A DNA stretch of 64,000 nucleotides from Bermanella sp047628755 (lineage in GTDB: Bacteria; Pseudomonadota; Gammaproteobacteria; Pseudomonadales; Oceanobacteraceae), in the NCBI GenBank assembly GCA_047628755.1, contig JBLHVV010000001.1:38995-102994 (forward strand), in the 5' to 3' direction. The position numbers were made by a program, and so were the translations under genes. Of this stretch, positions 16,901-25,134 are shown piece after piece. Every line of letters begins with the position of its first letter. Within the stretch, counting starts at the first letter, position 1. The notes under the pieces were generated by a model that was not told where the DNA came from, ran no database searches, and saw nothing but the letters and a program-made list of their open reading frames with translations.

Positions 16901-17767
16901 ATGAGCACAAGCTTAATGGTCCCTAACATCGCAAGCCTGACGCCAGGTCGTGACCTAGACGGTTACTTGAACGCGATTGGCGGCATTGCTGTGTTAACTG
17001 CTGACGAAGAAAAAGCATTGGCAGACCGGTTATACTATGAAGAAGATTTAGATGCTGCACAGCATCTTGTTGTTTCACATCTGCGTTTTGTAGTACACAT
17101 AGCTAAAAGTTACAGTGGTTACGGATTAAACCAATCTGATCTAATCCAAGAAGGCAATGTGGGTCTAATGAAAGCGGTAAAGCGCTTTAACCCAGAAGTA
17201 GGCGTGCGCCTAGTTAGTTTTGCGGTGCATTGGATCAAAGCTGAAATGCACGAATTTATTCTAAAAAACTGGCGCATTGTGAAAGTGGCTACCACTAAAG
17301 CACAGCGCAAGTTGTTCTTTAACCTTCGCAGCACTAAAAAGAAAATGGGTTGGTTAAACGAATCAGAAGCACAAACTATTGCTGACGATTTAGGTGTAGC
17401 TTTAAGGGATGTGCAAGAAATGGAAGGTCGAATGACTGCCCACGACAGTACTTTTGATAGCCCAGTAGCCGATGACGACGACGCCGCTTATCAGGCCCCC
17501 GTTAACTACATTGAAGATCATAGCTTTGATCCAGCCGCTGCAATTGAAAATGCTAACTATGCAGAAGACGCTTCGTCGCGCTTACAAAATGCAATGTCTG
17601 AGCTTGACGAGCGCAGTCGTGACATTATCATGCGCCGATGGTTGTCAGACCAAAAGTCCACTCTGCACGAACTTGCTGCAGAATATGGTGTATCAGCTGA
17701 GCGTATTCGTCAGTTAGAAAAAAATGCTATGAACAAAGTAAAAGGCCTAATTGGAGAAGTGGGTTAA
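16901..17767 (+). CDS. rpoH: RNA polymerase sigma-32 factor (heat shock)
   Basis: The 288-aa sigma-70 family factor contains region 2 (LRFVVHIAKSYSGYGLNQSDLIQEGNVGL), the RpoH box region TKAQRKLFFNLRSTKK, and region 4 with an HTH near LHELAAEYGVSAERIRQLEKNAM. It directs transcription of heat-shock chaperone and protease genes. The 265 nt upstream could hold several promoters and the mRNA thermosensor, but I could not assign them. The order ftsY-E-X-rpoH is conserved in gammaproteobacteria. It is followed by a strong terminator. Confidence 0.97.
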   Translation: MSTSLMVPNIASLTPGRDLDGYLNAIGGIAVLTADEEKALADRLYYEEDLDAAQHLVVSHLRFVVHIAKSYSGYGLNQSDLIQEGNVGLMKAVKRFNPEVGVRLVSFAVHWIKAEMHEFILKNWRIVKVATTKAQRKLFFNLRSTKKKMGWLNESEAQTIADDLGVALRDVQEMEGRMTAHDSTFDSPVADDDDAAYQAPVNYIEDHSFDPAAAIENANYAEDASSRLQNAMSELDERSRDIIMRRWLSDQKSTLHELAAEYGVSAERIRQLEKNAMNKVKGLIGEVG

Positions 17768-17801
17768 TTCCCATGTTTTCTAGCTTTTTGATTCACAACA
17801 T

Positions 17802-17829
17802 AAAAAAAGCGGCTTAGGCCGCTTTTTTT
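17802..17829 (+). terminator. Rho-independent terminator of rpoH
   Basis: AAAAAAAGCGGC pairs with GCCGCTTTTTTT across a TTAG loop, 35 nt after the rpoH stop, with a U-run at the end. Confidence 0.92.
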
Positions 17830-17918
17830 AATGAGGATGGGAGCGACATTAATAAGTACTGGCTTATTAACCAGTGCAGGGGTTTATGTTTTGCCTCTAA
17901 ACCCGTATCGTTCCCTCC

Positions 17919-18104
17919 ATGAAAAATCACACGTTAATATTATGCTTAGGGTCCATTTTTGGTGGCAGTCTATACCTTATGGCAGCGACCCAGATTAAAG
18001 CTTTGGGTATAATCACACCTATTGGCGGATTAGCCTTTTTAATTGGCTGGGCTTGCCTGTTTTATGCAGCCCTTCGCGATACTGAACAAAACCATAGAGA
18101 GTAG
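17919..18104 (+). pseudogene. DUF423 (YgdD family) remnant, C-terminal part only
   Basis: This 61-aa reading frame has two hydrophobic segments. FGGSLYLMAATQIK and ITPIGGLAFLIGWACL align with the last ~55 residues of the 130-aa DUF423 family (FSGSLY...VTPVGG..FLAGW in E. coli YgdD). The first two membrane segments of the family are absent. An in-frame TAA lies seven codons before the ATG, only about 90 nt separate it from the rpoH terminator, and there is no convincing ribosome site. DUF423 sits near this position in Pseudomonas, so this is best read as a deletion remnant. A translated small membrane protein cannot be excluded. Confidence 0.6.
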
Positions 18105-18106
18105 AC

Positions 18107-18907
18107 ATGTCAGAAAACGATTCTAACGAACTTGAAGAATCTATCGTTCCTTCTATTAATGACTCTGGCGATACGGCAGAAGAGAGCGTAGACAGAGATG
18201 AAAGTGGCGTGCCAGTAAGCGTTCAGTATGCAAAACGTATTAAGTCGTTTGTTATACGTGCTGGCCGAATGAGTGCAGATCAGCGAGAGTTATATGCACA
18301 GCATTATTCAGAGAAGGGGTTAAAATTAGAAGACGGCATGCTGGATTACCAAGCCGTATTTGGAAACAACAACCCTGTGGTTTTAGAAGTGGGTTTTGGT
18401 ATGGGTAAAAGCTTGGTAGAAATGTGCCAAGCCAACCCAAACTTAAACTATATAGGCGTTGAGGTTCATACACCAGGGGTAGCAAAATTACTCCGTGATG
18501 CCGCTGACTTTGGAGTTGAGAACTTACGCGTATATGAAGTTGATGCCATTGAGATTTTGGCCCATTGTATTCCAGATAATTCGTTGCAAACCATGCAATT
18601 GTTTTTTCCTGATCCGTGGCATAAAGCTCGACATAATAAACGTCGGATTTTAACCAGTAATTTTGCAGAGACTATTGGTCACAAGCTGATAATAGACGGC
18701 ACTTTTCATATGGCCACCGATTGGGAACATTACGCCGAGCAAATGTTAGAAGTAATGGAAGCGGTGTCAGGCTATGAGAATGTTGCGGGTAAGGGTACAT
18801 ATCATCCGCGTCCAGAATTTAGACCATTAACAAAATTTGAAAATCGTGGCGAAAAATTGGGTCATGGGGTTTGGGATTTAATTTACAGGAAAAAACAATG
18901 TCGTTAA
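18107..18907 (+). CDS. trmB: tRNA (guanine-N7-)-methyltransferase
   Basis: The 266-aa enzyme makes m7G46 in tRNA variable loops. The SAM motif is LEVGFGMGKSLVEM, the tRNA-binding and catalytic segment is FFPDPWHKARHNKRR, and the C-terminus has FRPLTKFENRGEKLGHGVWDL. An acidic, low-complexity N-terminal extension (about 35 residues) precedes the core, as in many Pseudomonas-type TrmB proteins. The last codons overlap the ATG of the next gene. Confidence 0.95.
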   Translation: MSENDSNELEESIVPSINDSGDTAEESVDRDESGVPVSVQYAKRIKSFVIRAGRMSADQRELYAQHYSEKGLKLEDGMLDYQAVFGNNNPVVLEVGFGMGKSLVEMCQANPNLNYIGVEVHTPGVAKLLRDAADFGVENLRVYEVDAIEILAHCIPDNSLQTMQLFFPDPWHKARHNKRRILTSNFAETIGHKLIIDGTFHMATDWEHYAEQMLEVMEAVSGYENVAGKGTYHPRPEFRPLTKFENRGEKLGHGVWDLIYRKKQCR

Positions 18908-19194
18908 AAAAAGATAAAGAAAAAGTATTTGGTGGTGAGTGGACTGAAGATGGCATGCGTTTTTTCTTAGAAAGCGAAAGCTATGACGGTACTGACGTAG
19001 ACTATATTAACATTATGAAAGCTTATCAGCATATGACAGCTGAAACCTTTGCTGAATTCATTGTTTTTTTCAAAACTGAAGGTCATAACGTAAGTGCTAA
19101 GAACTTGGATGGTGAAAGCGCTGTCAATGTAATAGGTTCTCATGCACCTGGTCAGCCATATGCTAAGGCGCTAGCAGCGGCTGGAGCAGTTTAA
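18898..19194 (+). CDS. Small protein of the PA4642 family
   Basis: The product is 98 aa from the ATG at 18898, which overlaps the trmB stop (10 nt) and implies coupling. The sequence begins with a lysine-rich MSLKKDKEKVFG and is otherwise acidic and helical (DVDYINIMKAYQHMTAETFAEFIVFF), ending in GQPYAKALAAAGAV. The pattern of a short KDK start, LIKAYR-like helix, F..FF segment and a PY..AL end resembles the uncharacterised Pseudomonas PA4642 family. Function is unknown; the similarity is from memory. Confidence 0.7.
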   Translation: MSLKKDKEKVFGGEWTEDGMRFFLESESYDGTDVDYINIMKAYQHMTAETFAEFIVFFKTEGHNVSAKNLDGESAVNVIGSHAPGQPYAKALAAAGAV

Positions 19195-19248
19195 TTTGTA
19201 TTAGACGTTTATAAAAGTTCATATAGATAGTCTGAATAATGGTTAAAT

Positions 19249-19287
19249 AAAAAAGCGAGCTTGGATATTATCAAAGCTCGCTTTTTT
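19249..19287. terminator. Bidirectional rho-independent terminator
   Basis: AAAAAAGCGAGCTT pairs with AAGCTCGCTTTTTT across a GGATATTATC-type loop. It is located between the converging trmB-side operon and the secreted phospholipase-like gene. Confidence 0.9.
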
Positions 19288-19311
19288 GGTTTTAGCTAAT
19301 GAGATAAGCGA

Positions 19312-20643
19312 TCATTCTTTTTTATTGATAATACCTTCTACATACGAAGCCCCATTGTGGGAGAAGTCAGATAATAAATCAGATATGGCGTCTATTAAGC
19401 GGTCAAAACCTTGCTCGCCAGATTGCTCTTTTACTATGTCTATTAATTGTGTTTTTACCCCCAGGTCAGAATATTCAATATTTGGATCACTAACAAATTT
19501 AGTCGGCATGGTTTGATTAATCACATTGTCTATATGTTCAGCCTTGTCATATGACGTTTGGGAAAAAACACCCACCACATCTGAATCTTTATACACGCGA
19601 ATTTGTTCAGGTACGTGAAGTGCTTTCAGTGTTTTATGATCATGGTTCCCTTCAAGTAAAGCTGTAGTCATAACCAAACTTTGAAAATCCTCTAGTACAG
19701 TGTGTCTATTTGAAACTAATTGAGTGGCTTCTTGCTGAGCTTTGGGAAAACCAGCCAAACCTAATACTCCTGGGAATAACGTTTCAAATGTACTGTTACC
19801 AGGAATTGGAGTTATATGATACGGGTTAGAAAAATCACCAATGTAATGCATTCCCCAGCCCATAAAACGCCAACCCCAATAATCATGGCCGTTATCAAAT
19901 GCAAATTCAGCAAGTTGCTTAAATAATTGAATGCGATATTCAGGATAGGTTTGCTTCAAAAAAGCACCTAAAGTGTAAAGTACTGTGGACTCGTGATAAA
20001 AGCCCATGTGGAAAGGCGCTTGACTCCCGTATTCTAAATTAGCATTACCAAATGGCTGTGGACCAAAGCCATATTCAAGGCCGTAGTCGGTGTTACTGTC
20101 TGTGAACAAGCCAATATCTAAGCCATGGTCTGGTTCGTCGTTAGCACTGGTTGCCACGTCTAATGGAGTCACCATATCTCCTGCGGCTAGCTGAACTAGT
20201 TGCACGTTTTCTAAATAATGATAGTTTTTAAATACGGTAACATCTTGTGGTGCAATAGCGGCGGCTTCTCGTTTGTCCCCCGGCAATAGCTGTAAATATA
20301 GTGGCATTTTTAAATGGGGATTTATACGAATTGCTTGAGTGAAGCGTTTACGGATGGTTGTTACATCGCCAGTTGACTTAAACGCTAGAGCATCTGGTCT
20401 AGGGGCGTAATGCCATAGAGTAGACTGCATTTTTATTTCTTGATCGGCTAAAAAGGTTTCTAATTTATCTTCGTTAGCCAGTAAAAAGGTTTCAATTGTT
20501 TCTACTTTAACCTGTTTTGCATTTTGTACCGCTGGCATAGACGCCAGTAGTGTTTGGCTTACCACGGTGTGGTTTGACCAAGATAGAGCGGGCATGGCTG
20601 CAGCGCATAGGGATACTAATAAAAGCGATTTTATTATCTTCAT
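19312..20643 (-). CDS. Secreted phospholipase C/P1 nuclease-like zinc protein
   Basis: The 443-aa protein has a Sec signal peptide (residues 1-21, cleavage ALS-WSNH). The mature chain would begin with Trp22, and zinc phospholipases C use the N-terminal Trp as a metal ligand. A core motif HYIGDFSNPYH (about 266-276) matches the HYxGDxxxPxH zinc site of the phospholipase C/P1 nuclease superfamily, and several further His/Asp residues (HMGFYHEST, NGHDYWGW, EGNHDH) could complete a trinuclear site. It may hydrolyse phospholipids or other phosphodiesters outside the inner membrane. It is monocistronic, and the substrate is not determinable here. Confidence 0.72.
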   Translation of the reverse strand: MKIIKSLLLVSLCAAAMPALSWSNHTVVSQTLLASMPAVQNAKQVKVETIETFLLANEDKLETFLADQEIKMQSTLWHYAPRPDALAFKSTGDVTTIRKRFTQAIRINPHLKMPLYLQLLPGDKREAAAIAPQDVTVFKNYHYLENVQLVQLAAGDMVTPLDVATSANDEPDHGLDIGLFTDSNTDYGLEYGFGPQPFGNANLEYGSQAPFHMGFYHESTVLYTLGAFLKQTYPEYRIQLFKQLAEFAFDNGHDYWGWRFMGWGMHYIGDFSNPYHITPIPGNSTFETLFPGVLGLAGFPKAQQEATQLVSNRHTVLEDFQSLVMTTALLEGNHDHKTLKALHVPEQIRVYKDSDVVGVFSQTSYDKAEHIDNVINQTMPTKFVSDPNIEYSDLGVKTQLIDIVKEQSGEQGFDRLIDAISDLLSDFSHNGASYVEGIINKKE

Positions 20644-20776
20644 TTTTGGGGCCGTTAACTAATACGTATAACGTAAACCATACAGATAATTCTAATACTT
20701 TAATATGACATATTGAGCAAATTGAGTATCCTTTTAGCCCAATTTACCTTGGGATAAAAGCGTTATAAATGAGATT

Positions 20777-21499
20777 TTATAAGCCTTTTATCAGCTTTCG
20801 AACCCCGGCAACATGGCGTCTAGAAATAGGGATTGGTTGTTCATAACCATTCAGCGTTAATGTATAGCCAATGCCATCGTGTTTTTCAAAACTGGTAATG
20901 GCCTTAATTGCCACTAATGCGTTTCTATGGACTCGAATAAAAAAGCCTTCAAACTCGTCTTCTAATTCTTTTAGCGGTTCATCAATTAAAAGCTCTCCAA
21001 GTTTGTGGACTACAGCAATGTATTTTTGGTCGGCTCTAAATAAAATAATATTTTCAATGGGAATGAGTTCTAGTCCTTGATGAGATTTTGCACTGATATG
21101 ATTGCGACAGGCATTACTGTTTAAAAACTGTGCTTGCACTTTGTTGAGTTTCTTTAGTTTTGACAGTGCATTCCTTAAATCGTCAATACGTACAGGCTTT
21201 AATAAATATCCCACTGCCTGTACGTCAAATGCTTGTATTGCATATTCATCATAAGCAGTGGTAAAAATAATTGCTGGTGGAGTGTCTAGCTGACTAATGT
21301 GCTGGGCTGCTTCTAAGCCATTCATTGCTGGCATTTGAATGTCCAAAAGTACCACATCAGGAGCAAACTTTTCGATGGCTTTAATTGCTTCTATGCCGTT
21401 ATTCGCTTCACTCACCACTTCGCCCAGTTGAGCATTATTTATAAAACGAACTAGACGTGTACGCGCTAGGGGCTCGTCATCAACAATTATTATTTTCAT
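20777..21499 (-). CDS. LytTR-family response regulator (AlgR-like)
   Basis: The 240-aa protein contains a receiver domain with acidic pair D7-D8, phosphoacceptor Asp53 in LLDIQMP and Lys in LLKPVR, joined to a C-terminal LytTR DNA-binding domain (about 140-240). The latter contains IPIENIILFRADQKYIAVV and FIRVHRNALVAI. It overlaps the kinase gene by 4 nt. The location beside argH is that of algZ-algR in Pseudomonas, where AlgR controls surface and virulence functions. Here the downstream hemC/hemD genes of that locus are not present. AlgR is the nearest analogy, not a proven orthologue. Confidence 0.9.
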   Translation of the reverse strand: MKIIIVDDEPLARTRLVRFINNAQLGEVVSEANNGIEAIKAIEKFAPDVVLLDIQMPAMNGLEAAQHISQLDTPPAIIFTTAYDEYAIQAFDVQAVGYLLKPVRIDDLRNALSKLKKLNKVQAQFLNSNACRNHISAKSHQGLELIPIENIILFRADQKYIAVVHKLGELLIDEPLKELEDEFEGFFIRVHRNALVAIKAITSFEKHDGIGYTLTLNGYEQPIPISRRHVAGVRKLIKGL

Positions 21500-22569
21500 A
21501 TATTTATATGGGCCGTATTTGGGTACTCAATAGTAATATTAAACTGATCGTTATTAAGGTCTGTTGTCATTAAAACATCCTCTCCATAAAGAGCTTGTAA
21601 TCTATGGCGAATATTTTCTAGGGCCATATGATTGCCAGACTCTTTATAATTACTGGTAGCTCGATTGTTAATAGGTTTGTCACTGATAGGATTGCTAACC
21701 TGTAGAAACACACGATTATTTATGGTGTTTATAATTACCTTTACTATTCCACCATTGATGCGGGAAGATATGCCATGATTAATGGCATTTTCTATTAGAG
21801 GCTGCAATGTTAATAATGGGATTTTAGTCGTGTTTTCAGCATTAATATTCCAGTCAACCGTTAAGCGATCACCCAGACGAATCTGTTCAATGTTCACGTA
21901 CTTTTTGCATAGATCCAGTTCTTGTTTAAGACTTACCTCACTACCAGCTTCTTTTAAACTGGCTCTAAAAAGTTCGCTTAAATCTTCTACTGCTCGTTCA
22001 GCTTTATCTGGATCCACATGAATAAGACTGGCAATAATGTTCATGCTGTTAAATAAAAAGTGTGGGCGGATTCGGCTTTGCAATGCTTGAATGCGTGATT
22101 GCAGTTCACTGCGAGCACGTAATCGACTTTCCATTTGTACAAAAAAATAGTGTAACAATAAAGCCGCTAAGATCATCGTGATCATTTGATTCTTTAATAT
22201 CCAGTCCCAACCTAAATTTTCGTACAAAAAATAGTGGAACCCCCACTGAGTAAGTAGGCTCAAAACCAAGTTACATAGCAAAATAACCGCAAATGCTATA
22301 GCCGTTAATTTATTAACCGTCATTTTTGGTAGATATAATCGCAGTCTACATAGGCATACGGCACATACTAAAACCATCCATTGAATATAAAGCGACAATA
22401 ACCCAAATTGCTCCCAGCTAAAATCTAACGCCCCGCTAGAAAGCAATGTGATTGCAATCACCAGGGCTTCGCTGGACAAAATAACCCACAATGCACTGCG
22501 CCCTTGGCAGAGGTCGGGTATTAGGTCTTTTGAGTCGATTGACCCATGGCTAAAAGATTTCTGTGACAT
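21496..22569 (-). CDS. LytS/AlgZ-like sensor histidine kinase
   Basis: The 357-aa membrane kinase has four hydrophobic segments in the first ~145 residues, then a coiled linker (residues about 146-166). A His_kinase domain follows with His170 in RIRPHFLFNSMNIIASLI. The ATPase domain has the N-box PLIENAINHGI and a G-box-like GNHMALENIRHRL. It signals to the adjacent LytTR regulator (ATGA overlap). It diverges from argH as in Pseudomonas algZ. The input signal is unknown and there is no periplasmic sensor domain. Confidence 0.9.
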   Translation of the reverse strand: MSQKSFSHGSIDSKDLIPDLCQGRSALWVILSSEALVIAITLLSSGALDFSWEQFGLLSLYIQWMVLVCAVCLCRLRLYLPKMTVNKLTAIAFAVILLCNLVLSLLTQWGFHYFLYENLGWDWILKNQMITMILAALLLHYFFVQMESRLRARSELQSRIQALQSRIRPHFLFNSMNIIASLIHVDPDKAERAVEDLSELFRASLKEAGSEVSLKQELDLCKKYVNIEQIRLGDRLTVDWNINAENTTKIPLLTLQPLIENAINHGISSRINGGIVKVIINTINNRVFLQVSNPISDKPINNRATSNYKESGNHMALENIRHRLQALYGEDVLMTTDLNNDQFNITIEYPNTAHINI

Positions 22570-22809
22570 ATGGGGTTAAGGATCCCGGCAATGAGTGTTT
22601 AGTCAGATCTGAATAATATTTAACTTAAGAGTTTGTATTATTCTAAGCTAAGGCTCAAGTTTACAGGGCAATTCTGTGGCTAAATTGAGATAACACGATG
22701 TTATTGCTCGTACAAACATGCAAACCAGTCAGCATAGGTGAGGAAATCCGCTAGAGTCTGTATAATGCGCAGCAATTTAGCTTATCTTCGTTTTTAGCAA
22801 GGATCACAC

Positions 22810-24201
22810 ATGACTGAACAAACAAACTCTGCCTGGGGCGGCCGTTTCTCTGAAGCTACCGACGCTTTTGTACAGCGCTTTACAGCATCGGTTGAGTTTG
22901 ATCAGCGTATGTATGCCCAAGACATTCAGGGTTCTGTTGCCCATGCCACCATGCTGGCAAAAATTGGCGTGCTTACTGAAGGTGAGCGGGACGAAATAAT
23001 TCAAGGCTTAGGTGAAATTAAAGTTGATATAGAAGCCGGTAACTTTGAATGGTCTATTGCGTTAGAAGATGTACATATGAACATCGAAGCTGCGTTAACA
23101 GCCAAAATAGGCATTACAGGTAAAAAGCTTCACACAGGCCGAAGCCGTAACGACCAAGTAGCCACTGATATTCGATTGTTCTTGCGCAGCGAAATTGACC
23201 ACATGTCTAGTGAAGTTACACGTTTGCAAAAAGGCCTAATCGAGTTGGCCACAAATGAAGCCGACACTATCATGCCAGGCTTCACCCATTTACAAACAGC
23301 GCAACCAGTCACCTTTGGACACCATTTATTAGCATGGAACGAAATGCTAGAACGTGACTTTGCCCGTTTGCAAGATTGCCGTAAACGCACCAACGTTATG
23401 CCGTTAGGCGCCGCTGCATTAGCTGGAACCACATACCCAATTGATCGCCACATGACAGCCGAGCTATTAGGTTTTGATGCTCCCACTGAAAACAGCCTAG
23501 ACAGTGTATCAGATCGTGACTTCGCAATTGAATTCACCGCTGCCTGTGCAACTATTATGATGCACTTGAGCCGTTTCAGTGAAGAGCTAGTATTATGGGC
23601 CAGTGCACAGTTCAATTTTATTGATTTACCAGATCGCTTTTGTACTGGCTCTTCCATTATGCCGCAAAAGAAAAACCCAGACGTTCCAGAGTTAGTGCGC
23701 GGTAAAGCAGGACGAATCTTTGGGCATCTAATGAGCTTACTGACATTAATGAAAAGTCAGCCGTTGGCCTACAACAAAGACAACCAAGAAGACAAAGAGC
23801 CATTGTTTGATACTGTCGACAATGTGGGCGGCAGCTTAAGGGCATTCGCCGATATGATGCCGCATGTTGTCGCTAAAAAAGAAGTGATGCGAGAAGCGGC
23901 ACTTAGAGGCTTTTCAACCGCTACCGATCTAGCAGATTACTTAGTGCGCAAGGGTGTAGCGTTCCGTGATTCACACGAGATTGTAGGCAGTGCAGTGGGC
24001 TATGGCATAAAAACTGGAAAAGACTTAGGGGAGATGTCACTAGAAGAGCTACAAAAATTCGGCAATATGATTACAGATGATGTATTTGATGTACTCACCC
24101 TTGAAGGTTCTGTAAGTGCTCGTGATCACCTTGGTGGAACAGCGCCTAATCAAGTTCGTGCAGCAGCAAAACGTGCCACAGAGAGACTATCTAGGCGTTA
24201 A
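22810..24201 (+). CDS. argH: Argininosuccinate lyase
   Basis: The 463-aa enzyme catalyses the last step of arginine synthesis, cleaving argininosuccinate to arginine and fumarate. The fumarase/ASL signature GSSIMPQKKNPD carries the catalytic Ser loop; HTGRSRNDQVATD and GFTHLQTAQPVTFGHH are further active-site segments. Length is normal. A TATAAT hexamer at about 22761-22766 may be its -10 element, though the -35 is weak. It is monocistronic with a terminator behind it. Confidence 0.97.
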   Translation: MTEQTNSAWGGRFSEATDAFVQRFTASVEFDQRMYAQDIQGSVAHATMLAKIGVLTEGERDEIIQGLGEIKVDIEAGNFEWSIALEDVHMNIEAALTAKIGITGKKLHTGRSRNDQVATDIRLFLRSEIDHMSSEVTRLQKGLIELATNEADTIMPGFTHLQTAQPVTFGHHLLAWNEMLERDFARLQDCRKRTNVMPLGAAALAGTTYPIDRHMTAELLGFDAPTENSLDSVSDRDFAIEFTAACATIMMHLSRFSEELVLWASAQFNFIDLPDRFCTGSSIMPQKKNPDVPELVRGKAGRIFGHLMSLLTLMKSQPLAYNKDNQEDKEPLFDTVDNVGGSLRAFADMMPHVVAKKEVMREAALRGFSTATDLADYLVRKGVAFRDSHEIVGSAVGYGIKTGKDLGEMSLEELQKFGNMITDDVFDVLTLEGSVSARDHLGGTAPNQVRAAAKRATERLSRR

Positions 24202-24232
24202 ATTTTTATATTAGTCTTAAACTTAGCTCATA

Positions 24233-24264
24233 TAAAGCCTCGATTATTCATCGGGGCTTTTTTG
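24233..24264. terminator. Rho-independent terminator between argH and the PH-domain gene
   Basis: AAAGCCTCGA pairs (one G-U wobble) with TCGGGGCTTT across a TTATTCA loop, followed by a T-run. The flanking A-rich side could serve the opposite strand. Confidence 0.8.
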
Positions 24265-24321
24265 TGGGTGATGAAATATCGCTAAAGTTAATTGATAAGC
24301 TTATGCGTTATTCAGTAATGG

Positions 24322-24705
24322 TTAAGTGGTTTTTGCTTCTAATATTTTATCAGCCACTTCTTTTGGATTTAAAATATTTTTTATTTTAAATCGAGTCCCT
24401 TGTATTGTCTCAAGTTCAATATGACCAGTACCCAATAATCGCTTATGGACCGAACATTTTACAATGCTGTTAATATCTATAGTTGCCGGCTTACCTATAT
24501 AAGGCTTTTTTGTCAGTATGCTATCTTCAATTGAGTATGAATAACCTAAAGTGGCCACCAAAACGATCAGCCAACAGGGAATCGCCAGAAAGAAAAGTAC
24601 TATTAAGGTTTCCGCTAATGCACTTGCTAAAACCGTATTTAATAAAAAAAATACAGGAAATAGAATCAGCAGTGGAAATGCTATTGGTGTGGGTTTAACT
24701 AACAT
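24322..24705 (-). CDS. Small membrane protein with a bacterial PH-like domain
   Basis: The 127-aa protein has two adjacent membrane segments (about residues 8-30 and 33-55). A beta-rich domain follows with SYSIEDSILTKKPYIG, TIDINSIVKCSVHK and GHIELETIQGTRFKIKNILNPKEVADKI. That architecture, a membrane hairpin plus a YxI.d..l..K..l....i....I pattern, is typical of bPH2/DUF304 proteins. No specific function is known. It is downstream of ridA on the same strand with a short gap and may be cotranscribed. Confidence 0.7.
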   Translation of the reverse strand: MLVKPTPIAFPLLILFPVFFLLNTVLASALAETLIVLFFLAIPCWLIVLVATLGYSYSIEDSILTKKPYIGKPATIDINSIVKCSVHKRLLGTGHIELETIQGTRFKIKNILNPKEVADKILEAKTT

Positions 24706-24727
24706 GAAAAATATCCTGCGGTTTAAA

Positions 24728-25108
24728 TTATGGAAGCTCTAGCACACCATCCATTTCAACTTCTGAATTTTTGGGTAAAGACGCAATCCCAATGGCAGCA
24801 CGTGCAGGGTATGGCTGTTCAAAGTATTCAGCCATTATGGTGTTAACGATGGCAAAGTTGCCAAGGTCAGTTAAGAATATGTTTAGCTTTGCTATATCTT
24901 GCAAAGAACCACCTGCGGCCTCGCATACAGCTGTTAGGTTATCAAATACACGACGTACGTTAGCTGCAAAATCACCTTCAACCATTTCCATTGTTTCTGG
25001 AACTAATGGGATTTGCCCAGAAAGATAAACAGTTTTGTTAATTTTTACAGCTTGCGAATAAGTGCCGATGGCTTGAGGAGCTTTTTTAGTGCTGATGATT
25101 TCTTTCAT
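24728..25108 (-). CDS. ridA: RidA family 2-iminobutanoate/2-iminopropanoate deaminase
   Basis: The 126-aa protein hydrolyses reactive enamine/imine intermediates released by PLP enzymes. APQAIGTYSQAV at the start, GQIPLVPETMEMVEGD, the key Arg103 in YPARAAIGIASLP and the closing VEMDGVLELP are all family-typical. It would form a trimer with the active site between subunits. It lies 26 nt downstream of spoT, the same order as in many gammaproteobacteria. Confidence 0.95.
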   Translation of the reverse strand: MKEIISTKKAPQAIGTYSQAVKINKTVYLSGQIPLVPETMEMVEGDFAANVRRVFDNLTAVCEAAGGSLQDIAKLNIFLTDLGNFAIVNTIMAEYFEQPYPARAAIGIASLPKNSEVEMDGVLELP

Positions 25109-25134
25109 GGAGATTCCAATACTATTATATTTGG

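Noticed and set aside
23130..23657. 175-aa reading frame antisense to argH
   Set aside because: Shadow of a highly conserved gene; basic, Ser/Arg-rich composition and no ribosome site.
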